In this document: one piece after another, positions 34,425 to 42,573 of the stretch
How the letters are laid out: each line of letters starts with the position of its first letter
Numbering within the stretch: the stretch's first letter is position 1
Assembly (NCBI RefSeq): GCF_000280905.1
Contig: NZ_ALAP01000032.1
Coordinates: 124,001 to 188,000 of the forward strand
Length of the DNA: 64,000 nucleotides
Origin: Streptomyces sp. AA1529
Lineage (GTDB): Bacteria > Actinomycetota > Actinomycetes > Streptomycetales > Streptomycetaceae
Direction of reading: 5' to 3'
Notes under the pieces: generated by a model
Seen by the model: the letters and a program-made list of their open reading frames with translations, nothing else
What the model was told of the DNA's origin: nothing
The model's database searches: none
Position numbers and translations under genes: made by a program

Positions 34425-36452
34425 ATGCCACCGACTCTTGCCGCGCTCGTCCAGAACTCCGCGCTCCGCCTCTCCGTGCTCGCAGGGCACGGCGGGCTGG
34501 ACGCCACCGTGCGGTGGGCGCACTCCAGCGAGCTGGCCGATCCGACTCCGTACATGGACGGCGGGGAACTCATCCTCTTCACGGGGCTCAAGCTCGACGC
34601 GGACGACCGCGACGCGATGCGCGCCTATGTGGACAAGCTGGTGGGCAAGGGCGTGGTCGGGCTCGGCTTCGCGGCGGGTGTCAACTACGAGGGGGTGCCG
34701 CAGGCCCTGGTCGACGCCTGCCGCGGTGCGGACCTCCCGCTGCTGGAGGTGCCCCGGCGCACCCCGTTCATCGCGATCAGCAAAGCGGTGTCGGCGGACA
34801 TCGCCGCAGAGCAGTACCGCGCGGTGAGTGCCGGGTTCGACGCGCAGCGGGAGATGACCCGCGCCGCGCTCTCCCGGGAGGGCCCCTCGGCGCTGCTCGC
34901 GCGGCTGGCCTCGCAGGTCGACGGGTGGGCGGCGCTCTACGACGCCTCCGGGTCGGTCGTCGCCACGGCTCCGGCCTGGGCGGTGCGCCGGGCGACCCGC
35001 TTCGTCGGCGACGCCGAGCGGCTGCGGGACCGGCCGGCTCCCGCCAGCGCGGTGGTCAGCGAGGGGGACGGCGGGGACGACCGGGTCGAACTCCAGTCGA
35101 TCGGCAGCGGGCGCCGTGCCAAGGCGGTGCTGGCCGTCGGGACGGCGGCGCCGCTGGGCACGGCCGAGCGCTATGCCGTGAACTCGGCCATCGCGCTGCT
35201 GACCCTGACCATGGAGCGCTCCCGGGCGCTGCAGGAGGCGGAACAGCGGCTGGGTGCCGCGGTGCTCAAGATGCTGCTCGTCGGCGAGGGCGAGCACGCC
35301 CGTGCGGTGGCCGGGCAGCTCTACGGCGGTCTGCTGGACGCCCCGATGCGGGTGATCGTCGCGGAGCCGGCGTCGGCCGCTGCCGCGAGGTTCGCGCAGG
35401 AGGGCATCGCGGCGGTGCAGTCGGCCCAGTCCGCCGGGCCGCCTCCGGTGCCCACCGCGTCCGCGGTCCGGCCGTCGTCTCCCGTCCCCGCCGGGTATCT
35501 GGCGCGCGCGGGTGAGCTGTGCGGGCTGGCCGATCTGGCAGCCGCGGCGGGCACCGCCGCGGTGGTGCCCGCGTCGTCCGAGCCGGCGCGGCCCGGCGGC
35601 GTGCGGGCGTCGGCCAGGGCGTCCGCGAGGTCTTCCGCCAAGCAGTCGGCCCGGCCGTCCGCGACGGGGCCGGCAGCCTCGCAGCAGGCCGCCGGGAAGC
35701 CGCCGGCCGCCGGCGGATGGGACGGCCCGACCGGGGCGGCCACCGGGGCGGGGGCTTCCGCGGCCTCCGGTGTGGTGGTCGGCTCGGGCGGCCCGCAGGC
35801 CGACGCGTCGGACACGGGGCGGCTGAGCCGCATCGTCTGGCCGCTCGAGGAACTCGCGGACGCGGTCGAGACCGCGGCGGCGCGCAACGGCGAGGCGGTG
35901 CTGGTGGTGCCGGACGGGGCGCGACTGGTGGTGCTGGCGTCGGACGGCGGCGCGGCGGTTGCCGGGTGCGCGGAGTTCGCCGGTACGGCGTCAGCGGCGC
36001 GGCCCGGTCGGCGGTCCGGCGGGGGCGGCGAGGAGGGGCTGGCCATCGGTGTCTCGGCCCCGGTCGGTCTGGCCGCGGCCGCGGTGGCCTTCAAACAGGC
36101 GGATCAGGCGCTGTCGGTCGCCCGGCGGCGCGGGGTGGCGCTGGTGGAACACGAGGACGTCGCCGCGGGGTCGGTGCTGCCGCTGCTGGCCGACGACGCC
36201 GTCCGGGCCTTCGCGGACGGGCTGCTGCGCGCGCTGCGGGAACACGACGCGAACGGCAGGGGTGATCTGGTGGCGTCGCTGCGCGCCTGGCTGTCCCGGC
36301 ACGGGCAGTGGGACGCGGCGGCGGCGGAGCTCGGGGTGCACCGCCACACGCTGCGGTACCGCATGCGCCGGGTGGAGGAGATCCTGGGCCGCTCTCTCGA
36401 CGACCCGGACGTGCGGATGGAGCTCTGGCTGGCCCTGAAGGCCACCGGCTGA
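34425..36452 (+). CDS. PucR-family transcriptional regulator
   Basis: Protein of 675 residues with an N-terminal PucR sensor domain (PTLAALVQNSALRLSVLAG onward, about 1-125), a central GGDEF-like fold and a C-terminal HTH_30 (WDAAAAELGVHRHTLRYRMR). Residues about 370-480 are a low-complexity Ala/Ser/Gly insert not needed for either domain. The ATG at 34425 fits the family start; there is no clear ribosome binding site and a -10-like TACCGT is close, so the mRNA may be nearly leaderless. Adjacent to the gabD-like gene, it is a good candidate regulator of GABA use. Confidence 0.9.
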   Translation: MPPTLAALVQNSALRLSVLAGHGGLDATVRWAHSSELADPTPYMDGGELILFTGLKLDADDRDAMRAYVDKLVGKGVVGLGFAAGVNYEGVPQALVDACRGADLPLLEVPRRTPFIAISKAVSADIAAEQYRAVSAGFDAQREMTRAALSREGPSALLARLASQVDGWAALYDASGSVVATAPAWAVRRATRFVGDAERLRDRPAPASAVVSEGDGGDDRVELQSIGSGRRAKAVLAVGTAAPLGTAERYAVNSAIALLTLTMERSRALQEAEQRLGAAVLKMLLVGEGEHARAVAGQLYGGLLDAPMRVIVAEPASAAAARFAQEGIAAVQSAQSAGPPPVPTASAVRPSSPVPAGYLARAGELCGLADLAAAAGTAAVVPASSEPARPGGVRASARASARSSAKQSARPSATGPAASQQAAGKPPAAGGWDGPTGAATGAGASAASGVVVGSGGPQADASDTGRLSRIVWPLEELADAVETAAARNGEAVLVVPDGARLVVLASDGGAAVAGCAEFAGTASAARPGRRSGGGGEEGLAIGVSAPVGLAAAAVAFKQADQALSVARRRGVALVEHEDVAAGSVLPLLADDAVRAFADGLLRALREHDANGRGDLVASLRAWLSRHGQWDAAAAELGVHRHTLRYRMRRVEEILGRSLDDPDVRMELWLALKATG

Positions 36453-36798
36453 CCCGCGCGCCGGCTGCTCCGTCCCGCGCGGCGTGCGCCGAGGGGGAGC
36501 CGAAGGGGGAGTCGACGGGCACTTCGCGGGCCGGTCGTCGATCCCGTCGCCGGGTGGTCGCCGGTCCGTCGCCGCGGGCCGTCCGGTGGAGCCGCGGGGT
36601 GGTCGCTCCCGCGGACCGGGTCGGGTACCGGGGCGTACGGGGACAACCCACGCGGAGCGCAGTGCGCCGCGTACAGTGCCAATCCGTATGACGGCACAGC
36701 CGAAGCACTCCACCCCGGCGAAGAAGCGGACGGGCCGCGACGCCCTACCGTGGACGCTGGAACCGAGGCACTCTCCCGCATCCGGAAGGCGATCCGCA

Positions 36799-38253
36799 GT
36801 GACGACAGCGACTTCCCCGCACGCATTCTGGCTCGCCGGCCGCAAGGCCACCGGCGACACCACGCTCGACGTCACCTCGCCCTGGGACGGCAGGCACGTC
36901 GGCAGCGTCAGCATCCCCACCTCCGCGCAGGTGGAGGAGGCCGTGGCCGCTGCCGCCGCGGTGGCCGGCGAGTTCTCCGCCACCCCCGCGCACGTCCGTG
37001 CCGCCGCGCTGGACCACCTCACCCGCCGTCTCGTGGAGCGCACGGACGAGATCGCCGAGCTGATCTCCGCGGAGAACGGCAAGCCGATGAAGTGGGCGCG
37101 CGGTGAGGTGGGCCGCTGCATCTCCGTCTTCCGCTGGGCGGCGGAGGAGGCCCGCCGCTTCAACGGGGGCGAGGCGCAGCGCCTGGACTCGGACGCGGGC
37201 GGCACGGGCCGGCTGGCCTTCACCCGCCGCTTCCCCTACGGCCCGGTCCTGGGGATCGCGCCGTTCAACTTCCCGCTCAACCTGTGCGCCCACAAGGTCG
37301 CCCCGGCGCTCGCGGTGGGCACCCCGATCATCCTCAAGCCGGCGCCCGCCACCCCGCTGTCCGGGCTGATCCTCGGCGAGCTGCTGGCCGAGACGGACCT
37401 GCCCGCGGGTTCCTGGTCGGTGCTGCCGGTGCCGAACGACCAGATGCCGGGCCTGGTGCAGGACGAGCGGCTGCCGATCATCTCCTTCACGGGCTCGGCG
37501 CCGGTCGGCTGGTCGATCCTGGACTCCGCACCGCGCAAGCGGGTCACCCTGGAGCTGGGCGGCAACGGTGCGGCGGTCGTGCTGGCCGACTACGCCTCCG
37601 AGGCGGACCTGGACTGGGCGGCCCGGCGCATCGCGACGTTCTCCAACTACCAGGCGGGCCAGTCCTGCATCTCGGTCCAGCGGGTCGTCGCCGACGCCTC
37701 GGTCTACGACCGGCTGGTTCCCAAGGTCGTGGCGGCCGTCGAGGCGCTCACCACCGGTGACCCCGCGGACGAGGCGACCGATGTGGGCCCGCTGGTGAGC
37801 GAGGACGCCGCACGCCGGGTCGAGTCGTGGATCGGCGAGGCCGTCTCGCGCGGCGCCAAGGTGCTCACGGGCGGCAAGCGGGACGGTGCGTCCGTGGAGC
37901 CGACGGTGCTGGAGAACGTGCCCGCCGACACGCAGATCGGCTGCGAGGAGGTCTTCGGGCCCGTCATGTCGTTCGTGAAGGTGAACGGCGAGCAGGAGGC
38001 CTTCGAGACCGTCAACGACTCCAGGTACGGCCTGCAGGCCGGGCTGTTCACCCACGACGTGCAGGCCGCCTTCCGTGCGCACCGCGCGCTGGAGGTCGGC
38101 GGGGTCGTCGTCGGCGACGTGCCGTCCTACCGGGCCGACCAGATGCCCTACGGCGGCGTCAAGGACTCCGGTGTGGGCCGTGAGGGCGTGCGGTTCGCGA
38201 TGGAGGACTACACCTACGAGCGCGTCATGGTGCTCACCGGTCTCGACCTCTGA
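36799..38253 (+). CDS. gabD: Aldehyde dehydrogenase, succinic-semialdehyde-type
   Basis: Dehydrogenase of 484 residues, probably oxidising succinic semialdehyde to succinate at the end of GABA breakdown. Catalytic Glu (LELGGNGAAVVL) and Cys (GQSCISVQR) are intact; GQSC differs from the GQDC of the two aminobutyraldehyde-type enzymes here, suggesting a different substrate. The GTG at 36799 has GGAAGG upstream and matches the domain start; an ATG at 36688 would add 37 poorly conserved residues. It follows the PucR gene. The 345-base gap before it holds only weak GC structure. Confidence 0.85.
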   Translation: MTTATSPHAFWLAGRKATGDTTLDVTSPWDGRHVGSVSIPTSAQVEEAVAAAAAVAGEFSATPAHVRAAALDHLTRRLVERTDEIAELISAENGKPMKWARGEVGRCISVFRWAAEEARRFNGGEAQRLDSDAGGTGRLAFTRRFPYGPVLGIAPFNFPLNLCAHKVAPALAVGTPIILKPAPATPLSGLILGELLAETDLPAGSWSVLPVPNDQMPGLVQDERLPIISFTGSAPVGWSILDSAPRKRVTLELGGNGAAVVLADYASEADLDWAARRIATFSNYQAGQSCISVQRVVADASVYDRLVPKVVAAVEALTTGDPADEATDVGPLVSEDAARRVESWIGEAVSRGAKVLTGGKRDGASVEPTVLENVPADTQIGCEEVFGPVMSFVKVNGEQEAFETVNDSRYGLQAGLFTHDVQAAFRAHRALEVGGVVVGDVPSYRADQMPYGGVKDSGVGREGVRFAMEDYTYERVMVLTGLDL

Positions 38254-38277
38254 CCCGTCCCTGTCCGGCGACGCGTG

Positions 38278-38317
38278 CTGCCGGGCGCTGCTGCGGAATC
38301 GCGGCGGCGCCCGGCAG
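38278..38317 (+). terminator. Stem-loop after the gabD-like gene
   Basis: 38278-38288 pairs perfectly with 38307-38317 (11 bp) around an 18-nt loop that can itself pair partly. Confidence 0.65.
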
Positions 38318-38377
38318 GGGTGCGTCAGGGCGGGCACCGCCGTCCCGGTGGGGTGCCCGGAGGCCACCGGCTCTCTG

Positions 38378-38393
38378 TACCTACTGGTATGTA
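38378..38393 (+). promoter_or_regulatory. TetR-type operator over the start codon
   Basis: TACCTACTGGTATGTA fits the palindromic pattern TACnTAC-NN-GTAnGTA typical of TetR-family operators. It spans the likely -10 and the ATG (38389) of the TetR gene, implying autorepression of a leaderless transcript. Confidence 0.7.
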
Positions 38394-38994
38394 CACTTCG
38401 GGTGTGGACGGTGGAGACACGGCGGACAGGCTGATCGAGGCCACCCAGGAACTCCTGTGGGAGCGCGGCTACGTGGGCACGAGCCCGCGGGCCATCCAGC
38501 GGCGTGCCGGAGCGGGCCAGGGCAGCATGTACCACCACTTCGGCGGCAAGCCCGATCTGGCCCGGGCCGCGGTGCACAGGAGCGCAGAGGAGCTGCGGAC
38601 CCGGGCCGAGGCGGACCTCTCCGGCGCCGGAAGTGCGCTGGAGAGAGTGCGTACCTACCTCACCCGCGAGCGCGCGGTGCTGCGCGGCTGCCGGATCGGC
38701 GGACTCGCCCAGGATCCGGACGTGGTCGCCGATCCGGGACTGCGGGCCCCGCTGCGGGAGACCTTCGACCGGCTCCGCGCCCGCCTGGCGGAAGTGTTCG
38801 AAGAAGGCCGCACCGACGGGGAGTTCCGGCCGGACCTCGACCCGGCGGGAACAGCGGCCACCGTCGTCGCCGTCGTCCAGGGCGGCTATGTGCTCGCCCG
38901 TTCCGCCGGGCACCCCGGACCGTTCCACGAGGCCGTCGACGGTCTGCTGCGGCTCCTGGAGGCACACACCGCCGAGCCGGACGCCCGCGCATGA
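38389..38994 (+). CDS. TetR-family regulator, probably autoregulated
   Basis: A 201-residue repressor with the TetR helix-turn-helix at about residues 10-55 (TSPRAIQRRAGAGQGSMYHHF) and a ligand domain. The ATG at 38389 lies inside a palindrome that also covers the likely -10, with no upstream ribosome binding site, so the mRNA is probably leaderless. Its stop overlaps the next gene's start (ATGA), tying it to the phosphotriesterase-family enzyme, which is its likely target. Confidence 0.9.
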   Translation: MYTSGVDGGDTADRLIEATQELLWERGYVGTSPRAIQRRAGAGQGSMYHHFGGKPDLARAAVHRSAEELRTRAEADLSGAGSALERVRTYLTRERAVLRGCRIGGLAQDPDVVADPGLRAPLRETFDRLRARLAEVFEEGRTDGEFRPDLDPAGTAATVVAVVQGGYVLARSAGHPGPFHEAVDGLLRLLEAHTAEPDARA

Positions 38995-39956
38995 CCGGCG
39001 AGGACACCGGGGCCGCTGCCGCCCCGCACGCCGCGAGCGGTCCGCCCGGGCCCGGTCCGGCGGTCCGCACCGTCGAAGGCGATCTCCCCGGAACCGAGCT
39101 GGGCGTCTGCGACGCCCACGACCACCTCTTCCTGCGCAGTCCGCGGCTGCCGGGGCAGGAACTGACCGACGTGGACGCCGCGGAGCGGCAGTTGCGGGCC
39201 TTCGCCGAGCACGGTGGTCGCAGCCTCGTGCAGTGGACGCCCCACGGGATGGGCCGTCACTCCGGTGCGCTGGCCGACCTCGCCCGGCGCACCGGAGTGC
39301 GGCTCGTCGCCGCGACCGGACTGCACCAGGCCCAGCACCACACCGGGGAGCTGCCGTCCGATCCGGCGGCCCTGTTCGTGCAGGAGCTGACCCGCGGGAT
39401 GCGCGGCGGGGTGTGCGGCGAAGCGCCGCGGGCCGGTCTGATCAAGGTCGCCGGCGACTTCCACGGGCTCGGCCGGCACGCACGGTGGACGATGGCGGCC
39501 GCGGCCGAGGCGCACCGGGCGACGGGGGCGCCGATCGCGGTGCACCTGGAGTCGGGCACCGGCGCAGCCGAGGTGCTGGACCACCTGTGCGGGCGGCAGG
39601 GGGTGCCGCCCTCCGGCGTGCTGCTGGGCCACGTGGGGCGGTGCCCGGACCCGCGCATGCAGCGGGCGGCTGCCGCCTCGGGTGCCTGGCTGGTCTTCGA
39701 CGGGCCGTCGCGCACCCATCACGCGACGGACTGGCGCCTGTTCGACAGCCTCGTCGAGCTGTTCGAGCACGGGTACGGAGACCGGCTGCTGATGGGCGGG
39801 GACACCGTCACGGCGACAGCCCGCGCGGAGACGGGGGTGCCGTATGTGGCGCGCGCACTGCGCCCCCGTGTCGCCGACGAGTTGGGCGCCGCCGCGGCGC
39901 GGCAGATCTTCGAGGTCAACCCTCGGCGGGCTCTCGCCGTCCATTGGAAGGGCTGA
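38991..39956 (+). CDS. Phosphotriesterase-family metal-dependent hydrolase
   Basis: Amidohydrolase-fold protein of 321 residues with the full binuclear metal set of the phosphotriesterase family: His43 and His45 (DAHDHL), Lys152 (LIKVAGD, carbamylated in the family), His185 (VHLESG), His214 (LLGHVG) and Asp271 (MGGDTVT). Members hydrolyse lactones, phosphotriesters or phosphodiesters; the true substrate cannot be read here. It is coupled by ATGA to the TetR gene. A metallophosphoesterase follows after 160 bases. Confidence 0.85.
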   Translation: MTGEDTGAAAAPHAASGPPGPGPAVRTVEGDLPGTELGVCDAHDHLFLRSPRLPGQELTDVDAAERQLRAFAEHGGRSLVQWTPHGMGRHSGALADLARRTGVRLVAATGLHQAQHHTGELPSDPAALFVQELTRGMRGGVCGEAPRAGLIKVAGDFHGLGRHARWTMAAAAEAHRATGAPIAVHLESGTGAAEVLDHLCGRQGVPPSGVLLGHVGRCPDPRMQRAAAASGAWLVFDGPSRTHHATDWRLFDSLVELFEHGYGDRLLMGGDTVTATARAETGVPYVARALRPRVADELGAAAARQIFEVNPRRALAVHWKG

Positions 39957-40002
39957 GCGGCCGTACCCGGCCCGATCCGACGGCAAGGACCGGGGGCGGC
40001 CC

Positions 40003-40104
40003 GGACCGAGCCGAGTACGACCCGAACCGAACCGAATCCGGCCTGAGCCGAGGGCAGTACGAGCCCTGGACCGGGCCGATCACGAAACCTGGACCGAGCC
40101 GAGT
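40003..40104 (+). repeat. Direct repeats between the PTE and phosphoesterase genes
   Basis: GGACCGAGCCGAGT occurs at 40003-40016 and 40091-40104, with related ACCGAACCGAA elements between. The second copy runs into the ribosome binding site region of the next gene. Function unknown; possibly a simple-sequence expansion. Confidence 0.55.
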
Positions 40105-40116
40105 GAGGATCCACGC

Positions 40117-40884
40117 ATGTTCACCTTCGCGCAGTTCAGCGACATCCATCTCGGCCAGGACCGGGGCGACGGCGGCGCACGCGCCCGTGAACGCACCGAG
40201 CGCGTGCTGGCCTGCCTCTCGGGGGTGCTCGACGGACTCGACGCCGTCCTGCTCACGGGGGACATCGCCGACCACGGCCGGGAGGACGAGTACACGCTGG
40301 CGGCGAAGCTCTTCGCCGACCACGGCGTGCAGCCGCTGATCTGCCCCGGCAACCACGATGCGCGCGGCGCCTACCGCGCGGTGCTGCGGCACGGCGACGC
40401 CGCCGACACCTCGCCCGTCGACGAGGTGCACCGGCTGCCCGGCGCCACCTTCCTGATGTGCGACTCCAGCGTGCCCGGGAAGGGGCACGGCCGCCTCGAC
40501 GACGCCACGCTCGGCTGGGTCGACCGGGAACTCGCCCGGACCCCGGACGACGCGCCCGCGTTCGTGTGCTTCCACCATCCGCCCGTACCGCTGTACGGCC
40601 AGTACGTCGATCCGATCCGGCAGTTCGGGGAGGAACGGCTGGCCGAGGTCCTCGGCAGGCACGGCACGGTGGCGGGGCTGCTGTGCGGGCACAGCCACAC
40701 CCCGGCCGTGACCAGCTTCGCGGGGGTGCCGCTGGTCGCCGCACCCGGTGTGGTCTCCACGCTGAAGATGCCCTGGGAGGGCGAGGAGGGCGGGCCGGTC
40801 GACTACACGCTGCCCCCGGTGATCGCCTTCCACGTCCTCGCCGACGAGGGCAGGTTGACCACCCACTTCCGGGTCGTGCCCTGA
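40117..40884 (+). CDS. Metallophosphoesterase (CpdA-like)
   Basis: Calcineurin-type phosphoesterase of 255 residues with the complete metal motif set: DIHLG (Asp and His), GDIADHG, GNHD, HHPP and GHSHTP. This arrangement is shared with cyclic-AMP phosphodiesterase CpdA and glycerophosphodiesterase GpdQ. The ATG at 40117 has TGAGGA about 8 bases upstream. Probably part of the TetR/PTE transcription unit. Confidence 0.9.
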   Translation: MFTFAQFSDIHLGQDRGDGGARARERTERVLACLSGVLDGLDAVLLTGDIADHGREDEYTLAAKLFADHGVQPLICPGNHDARGAYRAVLRHGDAADTSPVDEVHRLPGATFLMCDSSVPGKGHGRLDDATLGWVDRELARTPDDAPAFVCFHHPPVPLYGQYVDPIRQFGEERLAEVLGRHGTVAGLLCGHSHTPAVTSFAGVPLVAAPGVVSTLKMPWEGEEGGPVDYTLPPVIAFHVLADEGRLTTHFRVVP

Positions 40885-41036
40885 GCCGCGGCCGGTCCCG
40901 GAACCGGGAGGGCGGGCGACTGCCGCAACCCGCCGCTGCACGTCGGCCGGCCGCACTACAGTGCTGCGGGGAACGTGATTCCGGGACACTCATGTGCGAA
41001 GCGCGGAGCGGGGAGTCCGCAGGAGGGGTGGGGGCC

Positions 41037-41183
41037 ATGCGTCCGGGCAAGGAGTGGCGGCACCGGCGGATCTGCCGCGTCCTGACCGTCGCCGTGGCGG
41101 CTGTGGCGCTGCTGCTGCTGATCGTCACCGTCGTACTGACGCTCGGCGGCCATCCGGCCGCCGGGAGCAGCGCCGCGCCCTGA
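41037..41183 (+). CDS. Small single-span membrane protein
   Basis: Possible 48-residue protein: a basic start (MRPGKEWRHRRICR), one strong hydrophobic helix (VLTVAVAAVALLLLIVTVVL) and a short tail. AGGAGG at 41021-41026 lies 10 bases before the ATG, and a -10-like TACAGT is at 40957-40962. An in-frame ATG at 40992 is an alternative start. Not recognised; function unknown. Confidence 0.5.
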   Translation: MRPGKEWRHRRICRVLTVAVAAVALLLLIVTVVLTLGGHPAAGSSAAP

Positions 41184-41439
41184 GGCCCTCGGCGGCCGCG
41201 GATTCCCCCCGGCCCGTGGCCCGCCCCCCGTTCCCGGGGCGCGGCGCTCTCCCTGGCATCCGACAGTACGCACGGCGCCGGTGCCGGTCGTCACCGTTCG
41301 GCGGTAATCGCGGATGACGGGAGTTCGGCCCGCTGCGGTAGCCCGGGCCCGGCCTCGTACCAGGGCGGTGGTGCGCGACTGCCGCGGACGGCGCGCCCGG
41401 TGGACGAGCATCCCGCCGGGCTGTCGCTACGCTGCGGCG

Positions 41440-41989
41440 ATGCGGAGTGCGACGGTCCGGGCCCGGGCGCGTCTCGGGGTCGAGCGGGTGCCGGCGGGGG
41501 TGTACGACGGTGTGATCGCGCTCGCCATCACGGCGGTCAGCCTGCTGCTGGGCAACGACCGCGTCCCGGCGGGCTGGTCGGGCCTCGACCCGCCGGGCGT
41601 CGCGCTGACCTGTGCGGTGAACCTGCCGCTCGCCGCCCGCCGCCGGTTTCCGAGCACGCTGTGCCTGCTGGTCCTGGCCCTCTGGGCGGTGTACGTGGCG
41701 CTGGACTACTGGCCGGTCGTCAACTCCCTGGGGCCGCTCCTCGCGCTCTGCACCGTCGCGGTCCTGCGCCCGATGCGCCAGGCGGTGCTGTGCGCCCTGC
41801 TGCTCGCGGCGGTGTGGAACCTCGCCGGTACGACGGGTGCGGAGAGCTCCTGGGCCACCGTCCCGGGGCAGAGCCTGCTCTGCCCCGGTGTCCTGTGCGG
41901 ATTCGGTCACCTCGCCCGCAAGGCGGCCCGGCGCAACGTGGAACTGGACCGGCTGACCGACCAGTTGCGGAGCGAGCGGGCGGGGGCCG
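41440..41989 (+). pseudogene. Truncated sensor histidine kinase (N-terminal membrane part)
   Basis: Encodes the five or so membrane segments and the start of the coiled-coil linker of a NarL-type sensor kinase (AVNLPLAARRRFPSTLCLLV through LARKAARRNVELDRLTDQLR). It then loses kinase sequence: no DHp box (RELHD) or HATPase domain follows. At about 41980-41990 it runs into response-regulator sequence in another frame. The kinase frame stays open into the acyl-CoA dehydrogenase, but that extension is not protein-like. Confidence 0.75.
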
Positions 41990-42388
41990 GTGCTCAAGGA
42001 CACCGGGCCGCAGCGGCTGCTGGCCGCCGTCGCCGCCGTCGCGGAGGGCGACACCCTCTTCGCGCCGAGCGTCACCCGGCGGCTCGTGGAGGCATACGCG
42101 CCGCGGGCGGAACGGCCGGCCGCACCGGCCGGGACCCTCGACCAGCTCACCGGGCGGGAGCTGGACGTCCTCCGGCTGGTGGCGGGGGGACTGTCCGATC
42201 CCGGGATCGCCCAGGCCCTGGTGATCAGCGAGTCGACCGTCAAGACGCACCTCAACCGGACGATGGCCGAGCTGGGCATCGGCTCCCGTGCCCAGGCCGT
42301 CGTGCTCGCCTACGAGACCGGACTGGTCGTCCCGGGCGGCGGCGGGCCGCGGGAGCCGGGCGGACAGTGCCCCCGGTCCGGTCGGTGA
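41990..42388 (+). pseudogene. Truncated NarL/LuxR-type response regulator (C-terminal part)
   Basis: Begins at the linker following a receiver domain (VLKDTGPQRLLAAVAAVAEG) and contains a complete LuxR helix-turn-helix (LTGRELDVLRLVAGGLSDPG and STVKTHLNRTMAELG). The receiver domain with its phosphorylated Asp is absent. A GTG at 41990 could start a 132-residue DNA-binding fragment, but there is no good ribosome binding site. It is fused directly to the kinase remnant, which marks a deletion. Confidence 0.75.
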
Positions 42389-42573
42389 ACAGCCCGGCGC
42401 GCGGTGCGGAGGAGCTTCTGCTGCGCGGCGTCTGGCAGGCCCGGGGCGAATCGGGTACATACGACCGAGTGGTACCCGGCGGTGGTCGGGGCGGTTCCCG
42501 CTCCGCGGCCGGCTCCCGTCGGTACCGTTCCCGCACCGCGTGTCCGCCTCCACACCGTTTCGAGGTGAGTGAG

